A DNA stretch of 64,000 nucleotides from assembly GCA_947447955.1 (NCBI GenBank), contig CANFLS010000001.1, positions 177,413 through 241,412 of the forward strand, in the 5' to 3' direction. Position 1 is the first letter of the stretch. Every line of letters starts with the position of its first letter. The notes beneath the pieces are model-generated. The model did no database searches and was not told where the DNA came from. It saw nothing but the letters and a program-made list of their open reading frames with translations. Origin of the DNA: Flavobacteriales bacterium. Lineage in GTDB: Bacteria; Bacteroidota; Bacteroidia; NS11-12g; UBA955. This document shows, in pieces, positions 43,345 through 52,470 of this stretch. Made by a program: the position numbers and the translations under genes.

Positions 43345-44880
43345 TTACAAATCGAATTTGATACCCTGTGCCAAGGGCAAGGTTTTTCCGTAGTTGATTG
43401 TATTGGTTTGACGTCGCATGTAGGCTTTCCATGAATCGGAACCGCTTTCTCTTCCGCCACCTGTTTCTTTTTCGCCACCAAAAGCTCCGCCAATTTCAGC
43501 ACCCGATGTACCAATGTTCACATTGGCAATTCCACAATCTGATCCAACTGCCGATAAGAAGGTTTCAGCTTCTTGAAGGTTGTCTGTGAATATGGCACTT
43601 GATAAACCTTGTTTTACTCCGTTTTGAATGGCAATGGCTTCTTCAAGCGTTGAATATTTTAACAAATATAAAATAGGTGCAAACGTTTCATCTTGTATAA
43701 TTTGATAATTAGGTTGACCCTCACAAATAGTTGGTGCAACGTAACATCCAGACTCAAACCCCTGTCCCTCAAAAACTTTATTGCCACATAACACGCTGCC
43801 ACCTTCATTTTGCAATTTCTCAATCGCATTTAAGTAGTTTGATACTGCATCTTTGTCAATCAAAGGACCAACGTGATTATTGGAATCTAATGGATTTCCA
43901 ATACGCAATTGACCATAAGCTTTCACCAATTTTTCTTTGAAAGACTCATATATAGATTCGTGAATAATCAATCTTCTTGTTGTGGTACAACGTTGTCCTG
44001 CAGTACCCACGGCGCCAAACAACACCGCAATTAAGGTGATGTCTAAATTGGCATGCTCAGAAACAATGATGGCATTGTTGCCACCTAATTCCAATATTGT
44101 TTTACCCAATCTTGCGCCAACAATTTCACCCACTTTTTTACCCATTCGGGTGCTTCCAGTTGCACTAATCAACGGAATATTGCGATCGTTGGTTAACCAT
44201 TCGCCAACTTTACTTCCCCCTTGGATAACGCAGAACAATCCCTCAGGAATTTGATTTTCTTTTAACACATCGGCTAAAATATTCTGCACTGCTTGCGCAG
44301 TTGCAGGTGTTTTCTCACTTGGTTTCCAAATAGAAGCATTGCCACATATAGCAGCAATCATGGCATTCCAACTCCAAACTGCCACTGGGAAGTTGAAGGC
44401 AGAAATGATTCCCACAATTCCCACCGGATGCCATTGTTCGTACATTCTGTGATTGGGACGTTCGCTGTGCATGGTTAAGCCATATAACTGACGACTCATA
44501 CCTACAGCAAAGTCGCAGATGTCAATCATTTCTTGAACCTCGCCCAAGCCTTCTTGAAGGCTTTTGCCCATTTCATAGCTCACCAACGAACCCAAATCAT
44601 CCTTATTTTTTCTAAGTGCATCACCAATTTGACGAACAACTTCACCGCGTTTTGGTGCAGGCCATTGGCGCCAAACTTTTTGGGCTTCAAGGGCTTTTGC
44701 AACAACTGCATTGTAAGTGTCTAAATCACATTCTGTTACATTTGTAATGATTTGATTGTCAACAGGACTAAAATCTACAAACGAAGAGGTATCCTTGCAA
44801 GAGATGTGATTCAATCCGGTACTAGCACTCGGAATAGTTTCGTTAATTTGTAATTGCGTTAGAAATGATTGTTTTGTCAT
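43345..44880 (-). CDS. ALDH7-type aldehyde dehydrogenase (alpha-aminoadipate semialdehyde dehydrogenase-like)
   Basis: 511 residues, an NAD-dependent aldehyde dehydrogenase of the antiquitin (ALDH7/AmaB/Pcd) group, which oxidises alpha-aminoadipate semialdehyde in lysine breakdown. Motifs are [16 protein letters not shown] and [11 protein letters not shown] for cofactor binding, the glutamate motif LELGGNN, and the catalytic cysteine in [16 protein letters not shown], which is distinctive for ALDH7. The C-terminal [29 protein letters not shown] also fits. The ATG at 44880 is chosen because a TATTTTTG box lies 7 nt upstream; the longer frame would run through it. Confidence 0.92.
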   Translation of the reverse strand: MTKQSFLTQLQINETIPSASTGLNHISCKDTSSFVDFSPVDNQIITNVTECDLDTYNAVVAKALEAQKVWRQWPAPKRGEVVRQIGDALRKNKDDLGSLVSYEMGKSLQEGLGEVQEMIDICDFAVGMSRQLYGLTMHSERPNHRMYEQWHPVGIVGIISAFNFPVAVWSWNAMIAAICGNASIWKPSEKTPATAQAVQNILADVLKENQIPEGLFCVIQGGSKVGEWLTNDRNIPLISATGSTRMGKKVGEIVGARLGKTILELGGNNAIIVSEHANLDITLIAVLFGAVGTAGQRCTTTRRLIIHESIYESFKEKLVKAYGQLRIGNPLDSNNHVGPLIDKDAVSNYLNAIEKLQNEGGSVLCGNKVFEGQGFESGCYVAPTICEGQPNYQIIQDETFAPILYLLKYSTLEEAIAIQNGVKQGLSSAIFTDNLQEAETFLSAVGSDCGIANVNIGTSGAEIGGAFGGEKETGGGRESGSDSWKAYMRRQTNTINYGKTLPLAQGIKFDL

Positions 44881-44887
44881 GGCAACA

Positions 44888-44895
44888 CAAAAATA
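44888..44895 (-). promoter_or_regulatory. Promoter -7 box of the ALDH7 gene
   Basis: TATTTTTG on the minus strand, 7 nt before the ATG at 44880. Confidence 0.5.
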
Positions 44896-44935
44896 GGTTG
44901 TCACTTTTAACAATTTATCATGAAAGAATTATTTA

Positions 44936-45880
44936 TTATTCTTTCCGCATGATCAAATAGACCGCTCCCAAAAGAAATCCCAAGCCGATAAATATGTTCC
45001 ACGACAATACTTCTTGGTCCATCAATCCCCACATTACTGCGGTAACCGGAATCACAAATGTATTTGTTGAAGCCACCAATGCCGAAGTATGTAGTATGAG
45101 ATAATTAAAGAGCACCATACTCACCGCGCTTCCTACGAAGCCCAAAATGAGCAAATATTTAAAGCTAGACCATACAATGTCTGGTTTGTTAACCCAAACA
45201 CTGGCAATGTCTGATTTCCAAATGATAAAAACATAAAAAATGGCAATAAACACAAATGGATACGCTGTTTTAACCATTGAAGGCAAGTGGCTTAATTTGT
45301 GCTTGATGATATTAATGTTATAACCATACATAATGGCAGCCATTAAAGGCAAACATGCGCCAATTGGATCTATTTTAAATCCACCTTTAAACAGGCTAGG
45401 ACCAAAAAGAAAGAATGCACCAACCAAACCTGCAATTACGCCCCAAATGCCATTTTTGGTGAGTTTGTCTTTGAATAGCCAAATACCCATAAGCAATGTA
45501 AACATAGGAGTAAAAGCGTTCAAAATACCGCTTAATCCGGAAGGAATTCTTTGTCCTGCCATTGCAAAAAGATAAGCTGGAATTGCATTTCCAACTACAC
45601 CGCTCACAAATAAATAAAAGTAATCTTTTGGTTGAACAACCAACACTTTAGAATGTTGATCAGGGTGCAAATGTTCATTGATAAATGGTTTGTGGTATGG
45701 CTTGAAAACGCTGTATTTCAAGAACCAAGGTAGTAAAAATGCCCCGGCCATTGATAACCGCAATCCTGCTACTTGAATTGGGCTAAAGGCTTCTAGTCCT
45801 CGCTTGATCATAATAAATGAGCTACCCCAAATACAACCTAAGAAAATAATCAAGAAAACGGGCAACCATTTATATTTCAC
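44936..45880 (-). CDS. EamA/DMT-family membrane transporter
   Basis: 314 residues, about ten transmembrane helices in two EamA repeats (residues about 5-150 and 165-312). Typical sequences are FLGCIWGSSFIMIKRGLEAFSPIQVAGLRLSMAGAF, GLSGILNAFTPMFTLLMGIWLFKDKLTKNGIWGVIAGLVGAFFL, and the second-repeat equivalents. It carries an unusual hydrophilic insert between the second and third helices (about residues 60-85). Such proteins export metabolites or amino acids; the substrate is unknown. The start is GTG at 45880, just after a TTACTTTG element that mirrors the one before the divergent M1 peptidase. Confidence 0.88.
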   Translation of the reverse strand: MKYKWLPVFLIIFLGCIWGSSFIMIKRGLEAFSPIQVAGLRLSMAGAFLLPWFLKYSVFKPYHKPFINEHLHPDQHSKVLVVQPKDYFYLFVSGVVGNAIPAYLFAMAGQRIPSGLSGILNAFTPMFTLLMGIWLFKDKLTKNGIWGVIAGLVGAFFLFGPSLFKGGFKIDPIGACLPLMAAIMYGYNINIIKHKLSHLPSMVKTAYPFVFIAIFYVFIIWKSDIASVWVNKPDIVWSSFKYLLILGFVGSAVSMVLFNYLILHTSALVASTNTFVIPVTAVMWGLMDQEVLSWNIFIGLGFLLGAVYLIMRKE

Positions 45881-45881
45881 C

Positions 45882-45945
45882 TTACAAAGTAAGCGCTTTT
45901 TAAGCGCGCATTGAAATGTGTCCGTAAAATTTACTTACTTTGTAA
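45882..45945. promoter_or_regulatory. Symmetrical divergent promoter region with 12-bp inverted repeat
   Basis: TTACAAAGTAAG at 45882-45893 and its exact complement CTTACTTTGTAA at 45934-45945 sit just before the EamA GTG (45880) and the M1 peptidase ATG (45948), each in the -7 position for its gene. The 40-bp interval also holds the small repeat GCGCTT/AAGCGC at 45893-45907. Confidence 0.5.
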
Positions 45946-45947
45946 CT

Positions 45948-47870
45948 ATGCGAATAAAAATTATTGCAATTTTGTGTTTTCTGCAATTTGGAATTGTATT
46001 CTCCCAGATCAATGAGGATTTGATTTGTGCGGAAAAAAACAGAATTATTAATCGCATTCAAAAGCGCGGTATATCGAACATTCACCATGGTTTTGAAATC
46101 AATTATCACCGTTGCCATTGGTATTTAAATCCAATTAAAAATGCCTATTTAAAAGGCAGGGTATTGTTCCAATTTAGGGTAGTTGATAAGGAAGATTCAC
46201 TTGGGTTTGATTTGATTTCGGGACTAAAAATCAATTCAATTAGTTATCATGGAACAAACATGGCATTCAGCCGAAAGGGCGATGCGGTTTATGTGAAAAA
46301 AGTGGGTGGTTGGCAATCAAATGATCAAGATTCATTTGAAGTTGATTATGAGGGATTTCCTGCCAACAATAACGGTTTCGGCGCATTTATATACGACAAT
46401 CACAAAACTGGACCTGTAATTCATACCTTGAGTGAACCTTATGGAGCCTTGTCATGGTGGCCATGCAAACAGACTTTGCATGACAAAATTGATTCTATAG
46501 ACATTTATGTTCACACCGATAAAAGTTTAAAAGCGGGCTCGAATGGTTTGTTGGTTGAAACTATGCAGGAAGGTGATACCAATCACATTTACCACTGGAA
46601 ACATAGATACCCAATTGTTACTTATTTGGTAGCAATGGTGGTTACAAACTACGACGAGTTTACCCAGTATGCCCATTTGGTTGGAAGAACAGATTCATTG
46701 CCTGTTTTGAATTATGTTTTCCCTCAGTTTACTGCATCGGCTTATAAAGAAATCCAACAGGTATTGCCACAAATTAGATTGTTCGATAGTCTGTTTGTGC
46801 GTTATCCTTTTGTGAAAGAGAAGTATGGACATGCCCAGTTTACCTGGGGAGGTGGAATGGAACATCAAACCATGAGTTTCATGGTGAATTTTAGTTTTGA
46901 TTTAATGGCCCATGAATTGGCCCACCAATGGTTTGGCGACATGGTAACCTGTGGTACTTGGAGAGATTTGTGGTTGAATGAGGGATTCGCAACTTATTTA
47001 ACGTGTTTGGCTTTTGAATATTTGAAGGGACCAGAGTCTGCTAAGGATAGATTACGTGGCATGAGGAATGACATAACAGGTGATCCAAACGGAGCAGTTT
47101 GTCCTGCCGATACTTCACAAGTAAACGTGCTTTTTAACGGTAGGCTTACTTATAACAAAGGGGCTTGGGTTTTACATCAATTGCGAAAAACCATTGGCGA
47201 TAGTGCTTTTTTTGCGGGCTGTAGAAACTATTTAAGCGGAGCAAACGCATATGGATTTGGAAATACTGCTGGTCTTAAATATTACATGGAGCAGGCTTCT
47301 GGAAAAAACTTGGCCGTGTATTTTCAGCGGTGGTTTTATGGGGAAGGATTTCCATATTTGAAAATAAACTGGAAGCAGAGAGGTAGCAAAGTTTCGGTTT
47401 CGGTAGAGCAAACGCCTTCGAACATGATGGTACCTATTTGGTATATCAAAGTACCAATGCTATTTAAGAATAAAACGCAAAGCCAATTGTTTGTTTGGGA
47501 ACCGCAAAATTTGAAGGAGAATTATGAAATTGAATTGCCTTTTTCTGCCGATACTGCAATATTTGACCCAAATGTGACAGTACTTGCAAAGGCAAGTGTT
47601 GGAGGTATCAATGTTGATCTAATTCAACAGGAAGAAATTGTGATTGCCCCTAATCCTGGAAGGGATGTAGCATCGGTGTTTTGCAGGAATTCGAACATGA
47701 CAAAAATTCAAATTTTCAATAGCGTAGGACAAGATATTTTTAGTGTTGATTACGGCAATGAAGCACAGAAATTTGTTGATTTGAATACTTCAAAATGGTC
47801 AACAGGGGCTTATATTATTAGGATTTATGCCGGCAATTTAGTATATTCGAAGAAATGGTTAAAGTATTAA
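45948..47870 (+). CDS. M1-family metallopeptidase with T9SS C-terminal sorting domain
   Basis: 640 residues. A signal peptide ends FSQ. An M1 aminopeptidase N-terminal beta-domain precedes the catalytic core with GGGMEHQTM (residues 301-309) and the zinc site HELAHQWFGDMVTCGTWRDLWLNEG (His322, Glu323, His326, Glu345). The C-terminal ~80 residues (VIAPNPGRDVASV through IQIFNSVGQDIF and GAYIIRIYAGNLVYSKKWLKY) form a type A T9SS sorting domain, so the enzyme is secreted across the outer membrane. ATG 45948 is preferred over a reading starting 30 bp upstream. The MbnP-like gene overlaps its end by 16 bp. Confidence 0.93.
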   Translation: MRIKIIAILCFLQFGIVFSQINEDLICAEKNRIINRIQKRGISNIHHGFEINYHRCHWYLNPIKNAYLKGRVLFQFRVVDKEDSLGFDLISGLKINSISYHGTNMAFSRKGDAVYVKKVGGWQSNDQDSFEVDYEGFPANNNGFGAFIYDNHKTGPVIHTLSEPYGALSWWPCKQTLHDKIDSIDIYVHTDKSLKAGSNGLLVETMQEGDTNHIYHWKHRYPIVTYLVAMVVTNYDEFTQYAHLVGRTDSLPVLNYVFPQFTASAYKEIQQVLPQIRLFDSLFVRYPFVKEKYGHAQFTWGGGMEHQTMSFMVNFSFDLMAHELAHQWFGDMVTCGTWRDLWLNEGFATYLTCLAFEYLKGPESAKDRLRGMRNDITGDPNGAVCPADTSQVNVLFNGRLTYNKGAWVLHQLRKTIGDSAFFAGCRNYLSGANAYGFGNTAGLKYYMEQASGKNLAVYFQRWFYGEGFPYLKINWKQRGSKVSVSVEQTPSNMMVPIWYIKVPMLFKNKTQSQLFVWEPQNLKENYEIELPFSADTAIFDPNVTVLAKASVGGINVDLIQQEEIVIAPNPGRDVASVFCRNSNMTKIQIFNSVGQDIFSVDYGNEAQKFVDLNTSKWSTGAYIIRIYAGNLVYSKKWLKY

Positions 47871-48637
47871 AATCGGTTTTATTCTTTTCAGCAGTTGCAA
47901 TGTGTGCCTTTTTGGTGTCTTGCGAAACTGAAAAAACTCCTCCAGCCAATACTCCTCAAAGCAACGGAGTGGTATTAAACTTTGTTGGTTTAATCAATGG
48001 AGATGATGTGACAAGCAGCACAAAAATGTCTGGCAAATTTGGAGGGGAATTATTTACTGTTACCAATTGGTCGATCTTAATTTCTCATTTGGCATTGGTG
48101 AAAGAAAATGGCGATACTGTTCAACTTGGAGATGGATATCAATGGATAAGTTTTAAAGATGCCCGTACTTCCTTTAAATATTTAAATATTCCTGAGGGAA
48201 ATTATAAGGGAATTTCATTTATGCTAGGTTTGGATTCGGCAATTAACCATGGAGATCCTAATAAATGGCCTGCCAATCATCCTTTGAATGCATATACAAC
48301 TGGTTTGCATTGGGGTTGGTCTGGTGGATATATTTTCCAAGCACTTGATGGAAATTACAGTAAGGATTCTATTACTTCTACAACAAATGGATTTAGCTTC
48401 CATGCGGCTACAGACCAAATGAAAACAATGTTCAATTTGCCTTTTACATATTCAATAGATAGATCGGTAAAAACTGCAACCATTGAGTGTTACGTTGAAA
48501 AAATGTTTGGAGCGCCAAATCCTATTTTATTAAAAAACACCTCTGTAAGTCATTCTGAAAGTCCTTCAGAAATCCTTTTGATGAAGGCTCTTCTTGAAAA
48601 CGCTCAGAACGTCTATAAAATTACCAAGGTTCAATAA
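47855..48637 (+). CDS. MbnP-like lipoprotein
   Basis: 260 residues. A lipoprotein signal ends LVSC with cysteine 23. The MbnP family pattern is visible: VVLNFVGLINGDD near 39, LFTVTNWSILISHLALVKENGDTV, SFKDARTSFKYLNIPEGNYKGISFMLGLDSAINHGDP, HPLNAYTTGLHWGWSGGYIFQALDG, and a long final beta-region. In methanotrophs MbnP is a copper-related periplasmic protein whose tryptophan is oxidised to kynurenine by the di-haem enzyme MbnH. An MbnH-like gene follows 17 bp downstream here, so the same pairing is inferred. The start lies within the M1 peptidase's last codons. Confidence 0.9.
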   Translation: MVKVLKSVLFFSAVAMCAFLVSCETEKTPPANTPQSNGVVLNFVGLINGDDVTSSTKMSGKFGGELFTVTNWSILISHLALVKENGDTVQLGDGYQWISFKDARTSFKYLNIPEGNYKGISFMLGLDSAINHGDPNKWPANHPLNAYTTGLHWGWSGGYIFQALDGNYSKDSITSTTNGFSFHAATDQMKTMFNLPFTYSIDRSVKTATIECYVEKMFGAPNPILLKNTSVSHSESPSEILLMKALLENAQNVYKITKVQ

Positions 48638-48654
48638 TTAATTACGCAAGGGGT

Positions 48655-49794
48655 ATGAATAGGGCGGGATTAAAAATCGTTTGCGCATCTTTACTTGTTG
48701 CTGTTATGTTCTTGGCATCATGCAAAAAGGAGGATGAAAATGCAAAACACAATCCTACCAGTACCTATGTCCCTACAAATATTGATCCGGGTACAATATT
48801 CCCTGCTGAGTTAGGCATGCCATCATTGCCTTCAGATAATTCCTTAACCGTTGAAGGTGTCTATTTGGGAAGAATGCTGTTCTACGATCCAATTTTATCT
48901 TACGATAGTAGCATTAGCTGTGCATCTTGCCATAAGCAAGAATTTGCTTTTAGTGATCCAATTGCATTTTCTCCAGGGGCGTTTGGATTAAAGACAAAAC
49001 GCAATGCACCCTCTTTATTTAACATGGCATATAGCAAACATTTCTTTTGGGATGGACGGGTTACCAATTTGAGAGATTTGGTATTTGAACCCATACAAGC
49101 CCACAATGAAATGGCAATGACATTGCCAAAATTGGAAGGGAAATTAAAGAATGTAACGCGATATATAGATTATTTCAACAAAGCTTTTGGTCATTCACCA
49201 AACCTTGTAGATATGTCAAAAGCCATGGAGCAATTTATGTTGACCATTGTAAGCAATGGATCTCGCTTTAATAAGTTTTTCCCAGGTGATAGTATACAAC
49301 TTTTTAATTTTAACGAATTAAAAGGTGCTCAAATATTTAATGGATTGGTGAATTTTGATCCAGTTACCAAGTTTACCCCAGGAGCAGATTGCTTTCACTG
49401 TCATGGTGGTGAATTGGCTCAGCAACAAAATTTCAATATGGGTGGCGTTGCAAACAATGGCTTAGACGATGTGCTTACCGATTTGGGTTATGGAGGAATT
49501 ATCAATGATCCAAAGAAATATGGAACATTCAAAGCCCCTTCCTTGTTGAATATTGCTTTGACCGCTCCTTACATGCACGATGGTAGATTCAATACCCTGG
49601 ATGAAGTTATTGAGCACTATTCAGATAAAATGAAATTTAATTCTCCTAACATTCATTCTTTGATAAGTTCGCACGGTGGAATTCAATTGAATTTAACTGC
49701 CGAACAAAAGGCAAATTTGAAAGCTTATTTAATGACGATGACCGACAATAAGTTAATTACAAACCCGGCCTACAGTAATCCATTTAAGAAGTAA
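48655..49794 (+). CDS. Di-haem cytochrome c peroxidase family protein (MbnH/MauG-like)
   Basis: 379 residues. A lipoprotein signal ends LASC with cysteine 23. Two haem c motifs are present: CASCH at residues 89-93 and CFHCH at 246-250. The segments YLGRMLFYDPILS, FWDGRVTNLRDLVFEPIQAHNEMAM and FKAPSLLNIALTAPYMHDGRFNTLDEVIEHY are typical of bacterial di-haem peroxidases and MauG/MbnH. Together with the MbnP-like gene just upstream, it probably performs a protein-modifying oxidation rather than simple peroxide removal. The stop abuts the convergent metH stop with no gap. Confidence 0.92.
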   Translation: MNRAGLKIVCASLLVAVMFLASCKKEDENAKHNPTSTYVPTNIDPGTIFPAELGMPSLPSDNSLTVEGVYLGRMLFYDPILSYDSSISCASCHKQEFAFSDPIAFSPGAFGLKTKRNAPSLFNMAYSKHFFWDGRVTNLRDLVFEPIQAHNEMAMTLPKLEGKLKNVTRYIDYFNKAFGHSPNLVDMSKAMEQFMLTIVSNGSRFNKFFPGDSIQLFNFNELKGAQIFNGLVNFDPVTKFTPGADCFHCHGGELAQQQNFNMGGVANNGLDDVLTDLGYGGIINDPKKYGTFKAPSLLNIALTAPYMHDGRFNTLDEVIEHYSDKMKFNSPNIHSLISSHGGIQLNLTAEQKANLKAYLMTMTDNKLITNPAYSNPFKK

Positions 49795-52464
49795 TTAATA
49801 TCCCAAAACTGGGCTCAACCAACGTTCAATTTCTTTCAAGTTCATTCCTTTTCTTTCGGCGTAGTTCTCAACCTGATCTTTTCCTATTTTACCTAATCCA
49901 AAATACTTGGAGTTTTCATTGGCAAAATAGAATCCACTTACACTCGCTGCTGGCATCATTGCCATGCTTTCTGTAAGTGAAATATTCAATTTGAACTCAG
50001 AATCAAATAGGTTGAACAAGGTCGATTTTTCCGTATGGTCAGGACAAGCTGGATAACCAGGTGCAGGTCTGATACCAACATACTTCTCATGAATGAGTTC
50101 ATCGTTTGATAGGTTTTCAGTAGTTGCATAACCCCAAAACTCGGTTCTTACTTTTGCGTGTAAATATTCAGCCAAACTCTCAGCCAATCTATCAGCCAAT
50201 GACTTCGCCATGATGCTGTTATAATCGTCGAGATTTGCTTCAAATGCTTTTACAATTGGGTCAAGGTTTAAACCTGCAGTAACCGCAAATCCCCCCATAT
50301 AATCAATTTCGTTTGGAGAAAGGAAATCGGCAAGTGATAAATTTGGAACACCCATTGACATTTTACGTTGTTGACGCAAGAAATGGAATTGACTAATTTG
50401 TTCAGTTCCTTCTGCATTTAATACTACAACATCGTCATCTGTGCGTTTAACTGGCAATATGAAATAGGTTGCTTCGCATGCAATTGGTTGGGTATTCTCC
50501 CATTCATTTAGCATTGCTTGGGCATCATGGAAAAGCTTAGTTGCTTCCACACCTACAACCTCATCACTTAAAATATCTGGATAACGTCCTGCAAGTTCCC
50601 AAGTTTGGAAAAATGGTGTCCAATCAATTGTTTCCCTCAAAGCCTTTAAATCAATGTCTTTCAATTGAAAGAATCCTGTATTTTTAGGTTTTGAAACAAT
50701 TCCGTTGTGCGGCAATTGGTTTGCCAAAGCATTGGCATAAGGAATAATGTCTTTGTTTAGTTGGCGTTTGGCATGAGATTCAGCCAACTCAGTATATTCT
50801 AAACGAAGTTTTTCAGAGAAAATTTGATAAGTATCGGGACTTAACAATTGTCCAGCAACGGGCACCGAACGACTTGCATCCAAAACGTGAATAATTGGGT
50901 ATTGATATTGCGGCGCAATTTTAACAGCGGTATGCACACGTGAAGTTGTGGCACCACCAATGAGCAATGGTTGTTTCATTCCCAAGCGCTGCATTTCAAA
51001 TGCAACGTGTACCATTTCATCTAAACTTGGGGTAATTAATCCACTGAGACCAATGATGTCAGCACCCCATTCTTTGGCACGTGCCAATATTTTATCGGCA
51101 GGAACCATTACACCCATGTCTTCAATATCGTAATTGTTACAGGCCAATACAACCCCAACAATATTCTTTCCAATATCGTGAACATCACCTTTTACAGTTG
51201 CCAACAAGATTTTGCCTTGTGCTCTGGCATTAGGGTTATTTAATTTTTGTGCTTCTAAAAATGGTTGCAAATAGGCAACAGATTTTTTCATTACACGTGC
51301 AGATTTTACCACTTGAGGTAAGAACATTTTACCTGCACCAAATAGATCACCTACATAGTTCATGCCCGCCATTAAAGGTCCCTCAATAACTCCCAAAGGA
51401 TCATCGAGTTTGTCTAAGGCTTCTTGTGTATCTTGGTCAATAAATTCAGTAATTCCTTTAACCAGGCTATGTTTTAATCGTTCTTCAACTGAAAATCCTC
51501 TCCATTCTTGCTCTTCAACCTTTTCAACTTTTTTCCCTTTAACAGTTTCTGCAAAAGTCACCAAACGTTCAGTAGCATCGTCTCTGCGGTTTAACAAAAC
51601 ATCTTCAACGTGGGTAAGAAGGTCTTTTGGAATTTCTTCATAAACCTCAATCATTCCAGCGTTTACAATTCCCATATCCAAACCGGCTTGGATGGCATGG
51701 TAAAGGAAAGCAGAGTGCATGGCTTCTCTTACAGGGTCGTTCCCTCTAAAAGAAAAAGAAATATTCGAGATACCGCCACTTAATTTTGCCCCAGGAAGAT
51801 TTTGCTTAATCCAACGGGTGGCATTGATAAAGTCAACGGCATAATTGTTATGTTCGTCAATACCGGTTGCAACGGTTAATATATTTGGATCGAAAATAAT
51901 GTCGTTTGGATTGAAGTTTGCTTTGCCAACTAACAAATCATAACTGCGTTTGCACACTGCAATTTTTCTTTCAAATGAATCTGCTTGTCCGGTTTCATCA
52001 AAAGCCATTACCACAACTGCGGCTCCATAGCGTTTCACGAGAGAAGCTTTTTTCAAGAAGGCTTCTTCTCCGTCTTTGAGGGATATTGAGTTTACAATAC
52101 CTTTCCCTTGCAAACACTTAAGTCCTGCCACAATTACATCCCATTTACTACTATCAATCATGATAGGCACACGAGAAATATCTGGCTCAGAGGCAATTAA
52201 ATTCACGAATGTTGTCATGGCTTGTACGCCATCTAACATTCCTTCATCCATATTAATATCAATAATTTGAGCGCCATTTTCAACTTGTTGACGCGCAATA
52301 TCTAACCCCGCATTATAGTCGCCATTTAAAATTAGTTTGGCAAACTTTTTACTTCCTGTAACATTGGTTCTTTCACCAATATTCACAAAGTTAATGTCGG
52401 GAGTTAACGTAAATGGTTCAAGACCACTTAATCGTAGATATGGATGAATAACAGTTTTAGTCAC
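49795..52464 (-). CDS. metH: Cobalamin-dependent methionine synthase lacking the homocysteine-binding module
   Basis: 889 residues, compared with about 1230 for full MetH. The pterin-binding domain opens the protein ([22 protein letters not shown], residues 24-45; [14 protein letters not shown] near 230). The cap and B12-binding domains follow ([18 protein letters not shown] with the cobalt-ligand DxHxxG, near 425) and the reactivation domain ends with [19 protein letters not shown]. The ~330-residue homocysteine domain is absent and must be supplied by another gene, as in many Bacteroidota. The start is GTG, 6 bp after the upstream E1 stop, so the two are cotranscribed. Confidence 0.94.
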   Translation of the reverse strand: MTKTVIHPYLRLSGLEPFTLTPDINFVNIGERTNVTGSKKFAKLILNGDYNAGLDIARQQVENGAQIIDINMDEGMLDGVQAMTTFVNLIASEPDISRVPIMIDSSKWDVIVAGLKCLQGKGIVNSISLKDGEEAFLKKASLVKRYGAAVVVMAFDETGQADSFERKIAVCKRSYDLLVGKANFNPNDIIFDPNILTVATGIDEHNNYAVDFINATRWIKQNLPGAKLSGGISNISFSFRGNDPVREAMHSAFLYHAIQAGLDMGIVNAGMIEVYEEIPKDLLTHVEDVLLNRRDDATERLVTFAETVKGKKVEKVEEQEWRGFSVEERLKHSLVKGITEFIDQDTQEALDKLDDPLGVIEGPLMAGMNYVGDLFGAGKMFLPQVVKSARVMKKSVAYLQPFLEAQKLNNPNARAQGKILLATVKGDVHDIGKNIVGVVLACNNYDIEDMGVMVPADKILARAKEWGADIIGLSGLITPSLDEMVHVAFEMQRLGMKQPLLIGGATTSRVHTAVKIAPQYQYPIIHVLDASRSVPVAGQLLSPDTYQIFSEKLRLEYTELAESHAKRQLNKDIIPYANALANQLPHNGIVSKPKNTGFFQLKDIDLKALRETIDWTPFFQTWELAGRYPDILSDEVVGVEATKLFHDAQAMLNEWENTQPIACEATYFILPVKRTDDDVVVLNAEGTEQISQFHFLRQQRKMSMGVPNLSLADFLSPNEIDYMGGFAVTAGLNLDPIVKAFEANLDDYNSIMAKSLADRLAESLAEYLHAKVRTEFWGYATTENLSNDELIHEKYVGIRPAPGYPACPDHTEKSTLFNLFDSEFKLNISLTESMAMMPAASVSGFYFANENSKYFGLGKIGKDQVENYAERKGMNLKEIERWLSPVLGY

Positions 52465-52470
52465 TTGATT

